DNA from: Pseudomonadales bacterium
GTDB lineage: Bacteria > Pseudomonadota > Gammaproteobacteria > Pseudomonadales > Azotimanducaceae
DNA length: 53,265 nucleotides
NCBI GenBank assembly: GCA_022822135.1
Contig: JAJECH010000006.1
Span: 1 to 53,265, forward strand
Direction: 5' to 3'
Part shown: one piece after another, positions 17,152-26,394 of the stretch
Position numbering within the stretch: the first letter of the stretch is position 1
Layout of the letters: each line of letters starts with the position of its first letter
The notes under the pieces: model-generated
Seen by the model: the letters and a program-made list of their open reading frames with translations, nothing else
What the model was told of the DNA's origin: nothing
Database searches by the model: none
Position numbers and translations under genes: made by a program

Positions 17152-18173
17152 CGCAACCATTCGACGATTCGCAGCGTCTCCTCGACTCGGTCAAACAAGC
17201 CGTCGCACAGAAGCGGCAGCTGTCCATCCTTGGTCACGGAACGAAGGCACACTATGCAAGATCGACTCACGGGGATGCGTTACAGTCTCGAGACCATGTC
17301 GGCGTTATCGAATATCAACCGGATGAGCTGACGATTTCAGTACGAGCTGGAACACCTTTGACGGTTATCGCGGAAACTCTCGACCAACATAACCAAATGC
17401 TCGCCTGTGACCCACCTAGATTTTTTGGTGGAGGAACAATTGGCGGCGCGGTAGCCAGCGGATTGAGTGGACCTGGCAGGCCATGGTACGGCAATCTTCG
17501 AGATGCGGTGCTCGGCGTCGAAATGATCAACGGACTCGGTGAACGTTTGACATTTGGCGGTTCGGTGATGAAAAACGTCGCTGGGTTTGACATATCTCGC
17601 ATGATGGTGGGGTCGCTCGGTGTGTTTGGCGTGATTCTGAGTGTGAATCTACGGGTACATCCCAAACCTGAAATTGAGCGCACGATTTCGCTTGATCTGA
17701 ACTGGGACGACGCATGGTCGGTTCTATGCGAAACGATCGCTAAGCCGACCGCAGTGACCGCGACCTGTTATTGGTCAGGTTCGCTCTATCTACGCCTCGC
17801 TGGCAATCGTGCAAGCGTTGAAGAAGCATGCTCGAGTTTTCCTTCTAATACAGAAATCGAAAACGATGTCTGGGTGCACCTTCGCGATCACGAACATTCG
17901 TTTTTTCAATCGAGCGAGGAACTGAGACGCACATGGCTCGGTCGTGGCTTGCAACCTCAGATCGAGAATGATGAGAGTAACTTGATTGAATGGGCGGGTG
18001 CACAGGTCTGGTCATTCAAAGTTCACGGTGATTCGGCTGCGCTTGGTCAGCGCATTTCCAGTGAACCATTCAACCGTTCAAGTGCGGCTCCTTCAACGGA
18101 ATCGAAATACATGAGACGATTGAGACGTGCGTTCGATCCGCATCAACTGTTCAACAGCGATCTGCTCCTCTAG
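17148..18173 (+). CDS. glcE: Glycolate oxidase subunit GlcE (FAD-binding)
   Basis: This 341-residue protein starts at TTG 17148, whose TTGA overlaps the glcD stop. The FAD-binding half is visible: LGHGTKAHY, VRAGTPLTVIAETL, CDPPRFFGGGTIGGAVASGL and MKNVAGFDISRMMVGSLG. GlcE is the second flavin-binding subunit of glycolate oxidase and is required with GlcD and GlcF. The C-terminal RLRRAFDPHQLFNSD motif is typical. Confidence 0.9.
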   Translation: MTQPFDDSQRLLDSVKQAVAQKRQLSILGHGTKAHYARSTHGDALQSRDHVGVIEYQPDELTISVRAGTPLTVIAETLDQHNQMLACDPPRFFGGGTIGGAVASGLSGPGRPWYGNLRDAVLGVEMINGLGERLTFGGSVMKNVAGFDISRMMVGSLGVFGVILSVNLRVHPKPEIERTISLDLNWDDAWSVLCETIAKPTAVTATCYWSGSLYLRLAGNRASVEEACSSFPSNTEIENDVWVHLRDHEHSFFQSSEELRRTWLGRGLQPQIENDESNLIEWAGAQVWSFKVHGDSAALGQRISSEPFNRSSAAPSTESKYMRRLRRAFDPHQLFNSDLLL

Positions 18174-18175
18174 TT

Positions 18176-19336
18176 ATGCGCGTTGAACTTGCACAAGCAT
18201 TGGTTGACACTGCAGACGGTCAACGTGCAGAGGAAATTCTTCGCAAGTGCGTACATTGCGGATTTTGCAATGCGACGTGCCCGACATACAACCTCCTCGG
18301 CGATGAGCTTGATGGACCGCGAGGTCGAATATACCTGATCAAAGGCATGTTTGAGTCGGACGAGGTCGATGAACACGCGCGCTTTCACCTTGACCGTTGT
18401 TTGACGTGCCGTAACTGCGAGACAACATGCCCGTCCGGTGTTGAATACGGCGAGCTCCTTGAATTAGGTCGCGACTACATTCATCGGCAATCACCCGTCG
18501 CTTCGTTGCTCGAACGTATCCTCCTTTGGGTTGTCCCGTTCCATCGTCGGCTTCGTTTTTTGGTACGCCTCGGACGTCTTGTTCGGTGGTTCGCGCCAAA
18601 GTCTTTGAAGCGCATGCTTCAGCCTGTCCGCACGGCTCGTGTGGAAGACGATGGTTCAGAAGCTACAGTCACGTTGCTTCAGGGCTGTGCACAACGTGCA
18701 ATGACGCCCGAAGTCAATCAACATATCGCCAAGTTATTACGTGCGCGTGATGTAACCGTCAGATTCATTTCTTCGGAACATTGTTGTGGTGGTTTGCACT
18801 TACATCTTGGTCGACATGACCAAGCATTGAAGCACATGACACAGAATGTCAACGCGTTGTATAGCGAGACGACCACCACTTACGTCTCGTCAGCATCCGG
18901 ATGCGGAGTAACGGTTAAGGACTATGGAAGGCTTCTTGGTACGAAGGAGGCCGTGGCGCTAGCGGATCGTACGCAAGACATCGCTGAATACCTACAGCAA
19001 TTCACGTTTGAACGCCATCCGAATATCGTGCGAGTAGCACTGCATATTCCCTGTACGTTGCAACATGGTCAACGGATTCACGGTCTGATCGAGCAGATTC
19101 TCAAACGTACTGGTTACGAGCTTGTACCCGTTCGAGACAGCGATCTTTGTTGTGGTTCCGCCGGGTCGTACTCGCTACTCCAACCAGAACTGTCGGAGCG
19201 GTTGTTAGACCGTAAGCTGACTTCGTTAGAAGAACGCGCACCTGACGTTATTGCTACCGCGAATGTGGGATGTCAGCTGCATCTCACGTCTGGTACATCG
19301 ACACGCGTTGTGCATTGGGTGAGCTTGCTACGCTAA
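18176..19336 (+). CDS. glcF: Glycolate oxidase iron-sulfur subunit GlcF
   Basis: The 386-residue subunit carries two 4Fe-4S ferredoxin motifs (Cys25, 28, 31, 35 and Cys75, 78, 81, 85) followed by two CCG domains (HCCGGLHLHLG and LCCGSAGSY), as in GlcF. It passes electrons from the GlcDE flavoproteins to the membrane quinone pool. It begins 2 bases after the glcE stop. Its stop overlaps the stop of the convergent DsbA-family gene, and a strong hairpin begins 4 bases after its stop. Confidence 0.92.
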   Translation: MRVELAQALVDTADGQRAEEILRKCVHCGFCNATCPTYNLLGDELDGPRGRIYLIKGMFESDEVDEHARFHLDRCLTCRNCETTCPSGVEYGELLELGRDYIHRQSPVASLLERILLWVVPFHRRLRFLVRLGRLVRWFAPKSLKRMLQPVRTARVEDDGSEATVTLLQGCAQRAMTPEVNQHIAKLLRARDVTVRFISSEHCCGGLHLHLGRHDQALKHMTQNVNALYSETTTTYVSSASGCGVTVKDYGRLLGTKEAVALADRTQDIAEYLQQFTFERHPNIVRVALHIPCTLQHGQRIHGLIEQILKRTGYELVPVRDSDLCCGSAGSYSLLQPELSERLLDRKLTSLEERAPDVIATANVGCQLHLTSGTSTRVVHWVSLLR

Positions 19337-20064
19337 TCCGAGTCCTCAGCCGAACTTGAGGACTCATCGATTTCGGTCGTGCTTGTTTCTTCGAGCGTGG
19401 CGCTCGGATCACGACCGGCTGAAAGTTCGTCGACCAACCATTGTGCGGTTGATAGAAGCTGACGGTTTCCGCCCTGCGCGGACACTTGATATTTGTTGCC
19501 GATCAGAAGCGCTGGCACACCAAGTGTGCGAGTATCAACAGCGAATTGTCGATTGGTCTCAACCGCTCTTGTGATGTATCTTCCATTCAATGCAGTTAAG
19601 AAGCGTTCGCTCGCGATACCATGATCGTGAACAAAGTCAGCAATTTGCTCGTCGTTAAGGAACGTGATGTTCCGTTCGTGAATCGCATCGAATAGACGTC
19701 GATGGTTTTCCTCAAGTAGTTCTTGAGATTCGAGAACTAAATAGGTCTTCGCGAGTCGTGTCGTAATGGTGTCGATCGCGATGTGAACCCGCCTGAATTC
19801 AACGTTTTCGGGCAATCCATCAACCCAGCCGTCCAACATGCGTTCGAGATTCGAGCAGTGCGGACACGCGTAACTGAAGAATTCAACAACTTCGATTGGA
19901 TCATCGTGTAGTGGTCTGTCAAGCGTCGTATACGTACGTTCTGTACTCGTACCCCATCCCGGTACAAGATTTAGTGCATAGAGTGTGCTGTACCCAATCA
20001 CCGCGATAAGAATCACACCAAGGGTGCCTATCAGACCTATGCGAACTCGTTCTACTTTGGTCAT
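19333..20064 (-). CDS. Membrane-anchored DsbA-family thiol oxidoreductase
   Basis: The 243-residue protein has an N-terminal membrane anchor or uncleaved signal (about residues 9-30), then a thioredoxin fold with active-site CPHC (Cys67, Cys70) in VVEFFSYACPHC and cis-Pro184 in LGVPALL. This is the DsbA pattern, so it should form or shuffle disulfides in the periplasm. The last 25 residues are Ser/Glu/Asp-rich and outside the domain; this tail DNA also forms the hairpin at 19340-19365. No dsbB lies next to it. A membrane-bound DsbA-like chaperone role is an alternative. Confidence 0.85.
   Translation of the reverse strand: MTKVERVRIGLIGTLGVILIAVIGYSTLYALNLVPGWGTSTERTYTTLDRPLHDDPIEVVEFFSYACPHCSNLERMLDGWVDGLPENVEFRRVHIAIDTITTRLAKTYLVLESQELLEENHRRLFDAIHERNITFLNDEQIADFVHDHGIASERFLTALNGRYITRAVETNRQFAVDTRTLGVPALLIGNKYQVSAQGGNRQLLSTAQWLVDELSAGRDPSATLEETSTTEIDESSSSAEDSD
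19340..19365. terminator. Hairpin between convergent glcF and dsbA-like genes
   Basis: GAGTCCTCA (19340-19348) and TGAGGACTC (19357-19365) form a perfect 9-base-pair stem with an 8-base loop, starting 4 bases after the glcF stop. The following bases (ATCGATTTCGG) are only weakly T-rich, so intrinsic termination is plausible but not certain. The element lies inside the coding end of the DsbA-family gene. Confidence 0.45.
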
Positions 20065-20136
20065 TGTGTAAGTTCATCCTCGATTGCCACAATATACTAG
20101 CAAGTAGTCTCGCACCTGAATTGAACGGATTCGCTC

Positions 20137-20400
20137 TTGTCGTTAAAGCTCACTCTATATCAAGATCCGATTTGCCCTTTTTGCATGCGTGTAAAGAGCT
20201 TTCTATCAATGAGGGGAATCGATATCCCGATGCGCAATACGGTAATGGATGTCTCGGCTTACAGAGAGCTCGTAACGGGCGGAGGTCGAGCTATGGTCCC
20301 GTGCCTTCGAATAGAACGAGACGAAGGGCAGGTCGAATGGATGTATGAGTCCATCGACATCATGCGATTCATTGACGGCGTCGTAGACCAATTGACCTAG
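20137..20400 (+). CDS. Glutaredoxin-like protein
   Basis: The 87-residue protein has the glutaredoxin fold with active site CPFC (Cys13, Cys16) in YQDPICPFCMRV and the cis-proline motif MVPCLRIE. The start is TTG 20137. A GST N-terminal-like (glutaredoxin/GrxB-like) function in thiol reduction is inferred. The GG motif for glutathione binding is less clear. Its stop codon (TAG) overlaps the stop of the convergent phosphotransferase gene in a CTAG. Confidence 0.8.
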   Translation: MSLKLTLYQDPICPFCMRVKSFLSMRGIDIPMRNTVMDVSAYRELVTGGGRAMVPCLRIERDEGQVEWMYESIDIMRFIDGVVDQLT

Positions 20401-21452
20401 TCGGTAGCGTACTCTTCTACAAGCTGCCACGCGAGTTCCGATCGCTTTCGCGCAACCCCTTCGTATTCCAGCGCCATATCCGAACTCGCATTTCCGTCCA
20501 AGCCGCGCTTATAGACTCCTTGAATGATTCCTGCCGATCGGAACAGGTTATAGATCACGTAGAAGAGCCAGTTATCGATTTTTTCTAGACCAGATTGGCG
20601 ACAGTACGACTGAATCACGTCCTGTTCCGTAGGAATACCGAGCTCTTCGAGGTTTGCGCCAGCTATACCGCCGGGTTGTTCGCTTTGCTCACCGTAATAC
20701 TCTTGGCACCAATAACCTAAATCAGCTAAGCCGTCCCCGAGCGTCGAAAGTTCCCAATCCAGCACTGCGACTACGTTGGGTGCCGTTTCGTCGAGAAGCA
20801 CATTACCAAGCCGAAAGTCGCCATGGACGATAACGGGTGACGTTTCATCAGGAAGGTGTTCAGGTACCCATTTGATTAGTTCGTCCATCGCCTTGATCGT
20901 CTCCGTCTCCGACGCCTGATACTGGCGAGTCCAGCGGGATACCTGGCGTGCAAAGTAGTTACCCGGACGACCAAATGAATCCAACCCGACAGCGCTAGGA
21001 TCGACGCGATGCAGACACGCGAGAATGCGAGCCATATCGTGATAAACAACTTTGCGGTCCGCTATCGGTAAATCGGGAAGCGCGGTCTTGGTGAAAAGTC
21101 GTCCTTCCACCATCGACATGACGTAGAACTTCGTACCGATAACGTCGGTGTCTTCGCAAAGCGAGAGCATTTCAGGGACCGGCACCTCCGTTTCCGCAAG
21201 AGCGGCCATGACACGGTACTCGCGGTCGACAGCATGTGCGGATGGGAGGAGCTGACCTGGCGGTTGCTTCCTCATCACGTAACGGCGGGAGGGCGTTTCT
21301 AGAAGGAATGTGGGATTACTCTGACCGCCTTCAAATTGCTGGACCGTAAACGGACCTCGATAGCCCGAAACGTGTCGGCGCATGTATCGATCGACTCGAA
21401 CAACATCGAACTCGTGGCCAGGTCGAATTGGCGTTAGTTCAACTTCGCTCAT
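20397..21452 (-). CDS. APH-fold phosphotransferase (ACAD10/11-kinase-like)
   Basis: This 351-residue protein-kinase-like phosphotransferase has the nucleotide-loop region [12 protein letters not shown], catalytic motif [12 protein letters not shown] (His210, Asp212, Asn217) and metal Asp232 in [11 protein letters not shown]. The sequence resembles the acyl-CoA-dehydrogenase-associated kinases (FadE36/ACAD10 N-terminal type) that phosphorylate hydroxy-acids or CoA derivatives, rather than antibiotic-resistance kinases. No acyl-CoA dehydrogenase lies next to it. It is divergent from rplM. Confidence 0.85.
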   Translation of the reverse strand: MSEVELTPIRPGHEFDVVRVDRYMRRHVSGYRGPFTVQQFEGGQSNPTFLLETPSRRYVMRKQPPGQLLPSAHAVDREYRVMAALAETEVPVPEMLSLCEDTDVIGTKFYVMSMVEGRLFTKTALPDLPIADRKVVYHDMARILACLHRVDPSAVGLDSFGRPGNYFARQVSRWTRQYQASETETIKAMDELIKWVPEHLPDETSPVIVHGDFRLGNVLLDETAPNVVAVLDWELSTLGDGLADLGYWCQEYYGEQSEQPGGIAGANLEELGIPTEQDVIQSYCRQSGLEKIDNWLFYVIYNLFRSAGIIQGVYKRGLDGNASSDMALEYEGVARKRSELAWQLVEEYATD

Positions 21453-21546
21453 ATCTCAGGTCGATCAAGAATCCGGTTTCATTCTAAATGTTCATCGAAC
21501 GAGTGAATGTTCGCGACAACAACTAAGAAAAATCGTTCAACAAGCG

Positions 21547-21574
21547 TTGAATGTCAAAACCGTTTTCTTATCAT
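21547..21574 (+). promoter_or_regulatory. Putative promoter for rplM-rpsI
   Basis: TTGAAT (21547-21552) and TATCAT (21569-21574) are 16 bases apart in the gap upstream of rplM. Initiation near 21581 would leave a short leader of about 26 bases before the GTG at 21607. Confidence 0.35.
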
Positions 21575-21606
21575 TCGCACCTTCAAAAATCTGGTACGGA
21601 AGACTC

Positions 21607-22035
21607 GTGAGGACTGAAAGCGCGCGGCAGGAAGATGTTGTGCGTGACTGGCTCGTGGTGGATGCCTCTGAGCACAATCTCGGTCGCTTGGCATCGGTTA
21701 TCGCACAGCGATTGCGCGGTAAGCACAAAGTGATGTACACGCCACATATAGACATGGGCGATTACGTTGTTGTGATCAACGCCGAACAGGTCCAAGTAAC
21801 GGGTCGAAAGGAAACGGACAAGCTTTATCACCGGCATACGGGGTACCCTGGGGGACTCAAGACAACCTCGTTAGCTGAGATGCGTGACCGTCGTCCAGAG
21901 GAAGTCATACGACTTGCGGTCAAGCGGATGTTGCCACGCAATCCACTTGGTCGAAGCATGCTGAGGAAGCTCAAGGTATATCGAGGCCCTGAGCACCCAC
22001 ACGGCGCACAGCTGCCAAAAGAACTCGAAATTTAG
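21607..22035 (+). CDS. rplM: 50S ribosomal protein L13
   Basis: The 142-residue product matches L13 throughout: [40 protein letters not shown] and [13 protein letters not shown]. Starting at GTG 21607 gives 142 residues, the E. coli length, with W15 in the same place, and GGAAG just upstream serves as ribosome site. An in-frame start further upstream (21382) would overlap the divergent gene and has no L13 similarity. L13 is an early-assembly 23S rRNA-binding protein. rpsI follows after a 61-base spacer. Confidence 0.97.
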   Translation: MRTESARQEDVVRDWLVVDASEHNLGRLASVIAQRLRGKHKVMYTPHIDMGDYVVVINAEQVQVTGRKETDKLYHRHTGYPGGLKTTSLAEMRDRRPEEVIRLAVKRMLPRNPLGRSMLRKLKVYRGPEHPHGAQLPKELEI

Positions 22036-22054
22036 TTCGATTGGTCACGTGCGG

Positions 22055-22074
22055 ACCATCCAATTGCGGATGGT
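22055..22074 (+). promoter_or_regulatory. Hairpin in the rplM-rpsI spacer
   Basis: ACCATCC (22055-22061) pairs with GGATGGT (22068-22074), 7 base pairs with a 6-base loop, followed by a T-rich stretch TTCATTTGTTT just before the rpsI ribosome site. It could be a weak attenuator or a protein-binding leader element. Confidence 0.35.
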
Positions 22075-22096
22075 TTCATTTGTTTAGGAGCAGTTA

Positions 22097-22489
22097 GTGG
22101 TAGGCGATTACAGCTACGGTACTGGACGACGCAAAGTGTCGACAGCACGTGTGTTTTTAAGTACTGGTGTTGGCCAGATTATTGTGAATGGCAAGCCGCT
22201 CGACGAGTATTTCGGACGCGAGACTGCCCGCATGGTGGTACGTCAGCCACTCGAAACAACGGGATTGACGGAGCGCGTCAACTTGAAGGTGTCCGTACGC
22301 GGCGGTGGCGGCTCAGGACAGGCCGGCGCGATTCGACACGGTATTGCACGTGCACTGGTGGATTACGACGAAGCGCTTAAACCTCAACTTCGTGCTGCGG
22401 GTTTCCTAACTCGGGATGCACGCCAGGTAGAGCGCAAAAAAGTCGGCTTACGCAAAGCGCGGAAACGCCCGCAATACTCGAAGCGATAA
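22097..22489 (+). CDS. rpsI: 30S ribosomal protein S9
   Basis: This 130-residue product has the same length as E. coli S9. GTG 22097 is preceded by AGGAG. S9 motifs are [45 protein letters not shown] and the basic C-terminal tail [18 protein letters not shown], whose final Arg reaches the ribosomal P-site tRNA. It is co-transcribed with rplM. Confidence 0.97.
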   Translation: MVGDYSYGTGRRKVSTARVFLSTGVGQIIVNGKPLDEYFGRETARMVVRQPLETTGLTERVNLKVSVRGGGGSGQAGAIRHGIARALVDYDEALKPQLRAAGFLTRDARQVERKKVGLRKARKRPQYSKR

Positions 22490-22555
22490 CGACACACCGT
22501 TCTGAACCCTAACTGCAATCGGCAGTTGATGAACAGCTAGACAGGCAGAGAACAT

Positions 22556-23158
22556 TTGAGCGAGGACACTCTAAGTACAAATACGAATCGTCGATATTTA
22601 CTTTTGGCGACGACAGGTGTAGCGGCTGTAGGCGCCGTTGGCGCAGCGATTCCATTCGTGCAGTCATGGCAACCGAGCGCTCGCGCTCGAGCACTTGGCG
22701 GCCCAATCGAAGTCGATATCGGAAAACTCAAACCAGGTGAGATTCTCCGACCTGTGCCAGCTTGGCGAGGTCAACCTGTTTTCGTCGTACGGAGAACCCC
22801 TGAAGCGATCGCGATTCTTGAAAACGAAGTGGAGAACCTGGCGGATTCTGATTCTGCTGACAGCGAACAACCTGATTACGCTGAGAATCCACATCGTTCC
22901 CGTAATCCTGAAATCGGGGTTTACGTTGGATTGTGCACGCATCTAGGTTGTTCGCCAGAGTTTGAAGGCGATGCACAACCTAAACCGTTCGACAGCGATT
23001 GGAAAGGTGGTTTCTTCTGCCCGTGTCATGGTTCAAAGTTCGATCTTGCTGGACGCGTTGAGAAGAACCTACCTGCGCCGACGAATTTGCGGGTACCACC
23101 TTACTACTACGAGACGGATACGACGTTGGTGATTGGTTTGGATGGGCGGGTCGCATAG
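22556..23158 (+). CDS. petA: Ubiquinol-cytochrome c reductase iron-sulfur (Rieske) subunit
   Basis: The 200-residue Rieske protein starts at TTG 22556. An N-terminal anchor with RRYLLL before the hydrophobic segment (twin-arginine-type) spans residues 12-36. Cluster ligands lie in CTHLGC (127-132) and CPCHGS (155-160), with the usual disulfide cysteines present. It transfers electrons from ubiquinol to cytochrome c1 in the bc1 complex. An insertion of acidic residues (about 93-112) precedes the first cluster motif. The stop shares one base with the GTG start of petB. Confidence 0.95.
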   Translation: MSEDTLSTNTNRRYLLLATTGVAAVGAVGAAIPFVQSWQPSARARALGGPIEVDIGKLKPGEILRPVPAWRGQPVFVVRRTPEAIAILENEVENLADSDSADSEQPDYAENPHRSRNPEIGVYVGLCTHLGCSPEFEGDAQPKPFDSDWKGGFFCPCHGSKFDLAGRVEKNLPAPTNLRVPPYYYETDTTLVIGLDGRVA

Positions 23159-24420
23159 TGTCTGAAGTCACTGAAAAAGGTCGTTGGGTGTCGCGCGCGA
23201 TTCAGTGGGTCGACGATCGTTTACCGATTACCGCGACTTTTAAAGAACACGCTTCGGAGTACTACGCACCGAAGAACTTCAATGCATGGTATGCCATGGG
23301 CGTCCTTGCGTTGGTCGTACTGGTCATTCAAATCCTGACCGGTATATGGCTCACAATGGCGTACGTACCTACTGGTGAAGGCGCGTTCGCGAGTATTGAG
23401 TACATCATGCGCGATGTGGAATTCGGATACCTAATCCGATACATTCACTCAACCGGCGCATCCGCATTCTTTGTGGTCGTTTACCTTCACATGTTCCGCG
23501 GTTTCGCTTACGGGTCCTATCGTAAACCTCGTGAGCTGCTGTGGCTGATTGGTATGGCAATCTACCTCGTGCTAATGGCAGAAGGGTTCTTCGGCTACCT
23601 ACTGCCGTGGGGCAACATGTCGTACTGGGGAGCGCAAGTGATCGTATCGCTGATCGGCGCAATCCCTTACTTCGGTCCGGAGCTGATGGAGTGGGTACGT
23701 GGCGACTTCGTCATGTCAGGTATCACGCTGAACCGGTTCTTCGCGCTCCACGTCGTTGCTCTGCCGCTCGCGTTAGTGGGTTTGGTGTTCGTACACGTCA
23801 TCGCATTGCATCACGTCGGGTCGAGCAACCCAGACGGCATAGAAATCAAAGCCAAAAAAGATGAAAACGGTGTACCGTTAGACGGTATCCCGTTCCATCC
23901 GTACTACTCGACAAAAGATTTTGTCGCGATCGTTGTCTTCTTGATCCTCTTTTGTGCAGTCGTCTTTTACGCGCCTGAAATGGGCGGCTACTTTATTGAG
24001 AAGCCCAACTTTGAGGAAGCGAATCCGCTCAAGACGCCGGAGCACATCGCCCCTGTCTGGTACTACACACCGTTTTACGCGATGCTTCGCGCGGCGACAT
24101 TCCCATTCCTTGGGCTCGATGCCAAGTTCTGGGGATTGGTCATTATGGCTGGTGCAATTCTCATTCCAGCTGCGTTGCCGTGGCTTGATCGTAGTAAAGT
24201 CAAATCCATGCGCTATAAGGGCTGGTTCTCAAAGATCGCGCTCATGGGTTTCGTGGTCAGTTTCTTGGTCTTAGGCTACCTTGGCACGATCCCACCGTCG
24301 CCCATCGCTACCGCGAGTGCGCAAATCATGACGATCGTCTATTTCGCGTATTTCGTTCTGATGCCGTGGTACACAACGATAGAGACAACAAAACCTGAAC
24401 CCGAGCGGGTCACGCATTAA
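23158..24420 (+). CDS. petB: Cytochrome b of the bc1 complex
   Basis: The 420-residue multi-span cytochrome b starts at GTG 23158. Paired heme histidines are visible in IRYIHSTGASAFF with YLHMFRG and in RFFALHVVALP with FVHVIALHH. The Qo-site tetrad reads PVWY in HIAPVWYYTPFYAMLRA instead of the mitochondrial PEWY, a variant I associate with beta/gammaproteobacterial enzymes. Eight or more membrane helices are expected, including the C-terminal helices of the full-length form. It is part of the petABC operon. Confidence 0.96.
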   Translation: MSEVTEKGRWVSRAIQWVDDRLPITATFKEHASEYYAPKNFNAWYAMGVLALVVLVIQILTGIWLTMAYVPTGEGAFASIEYIMRDVEFGYLIRYIHSTGASAFFVVVYLHMFRGFAYGSYRKPRELLWLIGMAIYLVLMAEGFFGYLLPWGNMSYWGAQVIVSLIGAIPYFGPELMEWVRGDFVMSGITLNRFFALHVVALPLALVGLVFVHVIALHHVGSSNPDGIEIKAKKDENGVPLDGIPFHPYYSTKDFVAIVVFLILFCAVVFYAPEMGGYFIEKPNFEEANPLKTPEHIAPVWYYTPFYAMLRAATFPFLGLDAKFWGLVIMAGAILIPAALPWLDRSKVKSMRYKGWFSKIALMGFVVSFLVLGYLGTIPPSPIATASAQIMTIVYFAYFVLMPWYTTIETTKPEPERVTH

Positions 24421-24434
24421 GGCGCGGTGTATCA

Positions 24435-25262
24435 ATGAGCAAACGACTACTCAAATTGATTCGCGTTTACACGATCGCGTTGATAACTCTCGCGTTCGGT
24501 GTCTCGACACTTGGGGCTGATTCCGATTGGATCATGGAGTCTATGTCACCCAATCTCGATGACACGGCATCATTGCAACGCGGTGCGAATCTCTATGTGA
24601 ACTTCTGTCTAGGATGTCATTCACTAGAGCATCAACGCTACGAACGGACTGCCGACGATCTAGGCGAGATCCCACACGAGTTGATGGAGGCGAACGTCAT
24701 CCATACCGGGCAGAAGATTGGTGAGCACATCCAGTCAGCCATGTCTGAGGAAGACGCGAAAGCGTGGTTTGGCGCAGCTCCGCCGGACCTAACGATGGTG
24801 ACACGTGTACGAAGTCCGGAATGGGTTTACAACTTCCTATTGACGTTCTACGAGGATTCTTCGCGACCGTTCGGTGTCAACAACAAGGTGTTTCCCAACG
24901 TTGGCATGCCGCATGCGATGCTGTCGTTGCAAGGTATTCAGGAAGAGGTCTGTTTTGGCAATCGCCCGATCGATCTACTTGATGTACAAGCAGCGCTCAG
25001 GCAGGATCGAGTTGATTCGATCAAAGAGGGCGGTGCTGAGAATTGTGGCGAGCTGTCACTGATCCCTGGTTCAGGGATGTTCAGCACGGAAGAGTATGAA
25101 CAAGCCGCTTTCGACATCGCGAATTTCCTGCACTACGTGGGTGACCCAACACGCGCGGAACGAGAAGCGATCGGCAAATACGTAATTGGTTTTCTGCTGA
25201 TTCTTCTTGTGTTAGCGTACTTCTTAAATCGCAACTACTGGAAAGACGTTAAAAAGAATTGA
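24435..25262 (+). CDS. petC: Cytochrome c1
   Basis: The 275-residue protein has a signal sequence (about 1-28), heme-binding CLGCH (58-62), a Met axial-ligand region near NVGMPHAML, and a C-terminal membrane anchor (about 247-266) followed by a basic end. This is the layout of bacterial cytochrome c1. It passes electrons from the Rieske protein to soluble cytochrome c. It is the last gene of petABC, 14 bases after petB. Confidence 0.95.
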   Translation: MSKRLLKLIRVYTIALITLAFGVSTLGADSDWIMESMSPNLDDTASLQRGANLYVNFCLGCHSLEHQRYERTADDLGEIPHELMEANVIHTGQKIGEHIQSAMSEEDAKAWFGAAPPDLTMVTRVRSPEWVYNFLLTFYEDSSRPFGVNNKVFPNVGMPHAMLSLQGIQEEVCFGNRPIDLLDVQAALRQDRVDSIKEGGAENCGELSLIPGSGMFSTEEYEQAAFDIANFLHYVGDPTRAEREAIGKYVIGFLLILLVLAYFLNRNYWKDVKKN

Positions 25263-25327
25263 AGCGGCCGATCCTCGCCCCTCAATCGTTTCGTTTGGTG
25301 GTTCAACTCCTGTAGGTTAGAGACACT

Positions 25328-25963
25328 ATGAGTCTATCGTCACGTCACACGCCGCTGAAACTCTATTCGGATCCGGGTTCTCAGTACAGTCATCGGGTGC
25401 GCATCGCACTAGCTGAAAAGGACTTGGATGTTGATATCTACGATGTCCTCGATCCGGCTAAAGAAGAGGATCTGCTGTTGATAAATCCGTCGCTTTCTCT
25501 CCCAACGCTTCAAGATCGCGGCACGGTGCTTAACAACAGCTCAGTGATCATGGAGTATCTCGATGAGCGGTATCCCCATCCTCCACTGTTTCCGATTTAT
25601 CCCGTGGATAAAGCTAGAAGTCGTTCCATCATGCGTGAAGTCGACGACCATCTTGCGTCCTACGTCGACGTAGTGAGTGCCGGTGGTAAACCGAATACAC
25701 AACAGAAGAACAAAGCACGCGACGCACTGAAAGGCAACTTAATTGCGTTTCAAGCGCATTACTTACGGGATGGTGAACACTTTGGCGGCGAGGAATTCTC
25801 CTTGGTAGACTGCACGGTGTTACCTATCCTCTGGCGGCTCGAATTGATGCAGATTAAATTGCCTGACCGTCAGACGAGGAGCTTGCGACGTTACATGAGT
25901 CGTCTGTTTGATCGCGAAGGATTTCGCGCAAGTCTCTCCGAAGAAGAGAAAGAGATGAGATAG
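25328..25963 (+). CDS. sspA: Stringent starvation protein A (GST-fold RNA polymerase-associated)
   Basis: This 211-residue GST-fold protein has KLYSDPGSQYSHRVRIALAEK at the N-terminus and the SLPTLQDRGTVLNNSSVIMEYLDERYPHPPL block, matching SspA. SspA binds RNA polymerase and helps the stationary-phase and acid response. It has no catalytic GST residue pattern. sspB follows after 8 bases, and the position behind petABC is the usual gammaproteobacterial order. Confidence 0.93.
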   Translation: MSLSSRHTPLKLYSDPGSQYSHRVRIALAEKDLDVDIYDVLDPAKEEDLLLINPSLSLPTLQDRGTVLNNSSVIMEYLDERYPHPPLFPIYPVDKARSRSIMREVDDHLASYVDVVSAGGKPNTQQKNKARDALKGNLIAFQAHYLRDGEHFGGEEFSLVDCTVLPILWRLELMQIKLPDRQTRSLRRYMSRLFDREGFRASLSEEEKEMR

Positions 25964-25971
25964 AGCGAGCT

Positions 25972-26370
25972 ATGAATTCATCACGCTCGTATCTTGTCAA
26001 CGCGTTGATCGACTGGATTGTCGATAACGGTTGCACGCCCCACATCGTACTCGACATTTCCTGTAAAGACGTCATCGCGCCGACGGAATTCGCACACGAA
26101 AATCGACTAGTCCTCAACGTCTCCGGCACTGCGGTTCGAAACTTCAAGCTTGACTCGGACGGCCTCGAGTTCGACGCTCGGTTTCACGGCGAATCACGTC
26201 ATGTAAGTTGCCCGACCGGAGCGATCATCGGAATCTACGCTAAGGAGAACGGTGAAGGCATGGCGTTCAGTCCGCAGAAGGACCAAGAAGCTCCATCGAA
26301 CGACGACGACTCGCCTTCAGACGACGAATCCCCTAAACTGCCGTCACATTTAAGGCTGGTTAAGGACTAA
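25972..26370 (+). CDS. sspB: ClpXP adaptor SspB
   Basis: The 132-residue protein has an N-terminal SspB fold (YLVNALIDWIVDNGCTPHIVLD...), an acidic flexible linker (about 104-122) and a C-terminal ClpX-binding motif LRLVKD corresponding to the E. coli tail. SspB delivers ssrA-tagged peptides to ClpXP. It is co-transcribed with sspA. Its end converges on dolP, 24 bases apart, with an imperfect hairpin (26379-26399) in the gap. Confidence 0.93.
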   Translation: MNSSRSYLVNALIDWIVDNGCTPHIVLDISCKDVIAPTEFAHENRLVLNVSGTAVRNFKLDSDGLEFDARFHGESRHVSCPTGAIIGIYAKENGEGMAFSPQKDQEAPSNDDDSPSDDESPKLPSHLRLVKD

Positions 26371-26394
26371 GGCGCCGTACTGACTCTCGACCTG

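Noticed and set aside
21382-21606. Longer RplM
   Set aside because: It overlaps the divergent phosphotransferase gene; the GTG at 21607 gives exactly 142 residues as in E. coli.
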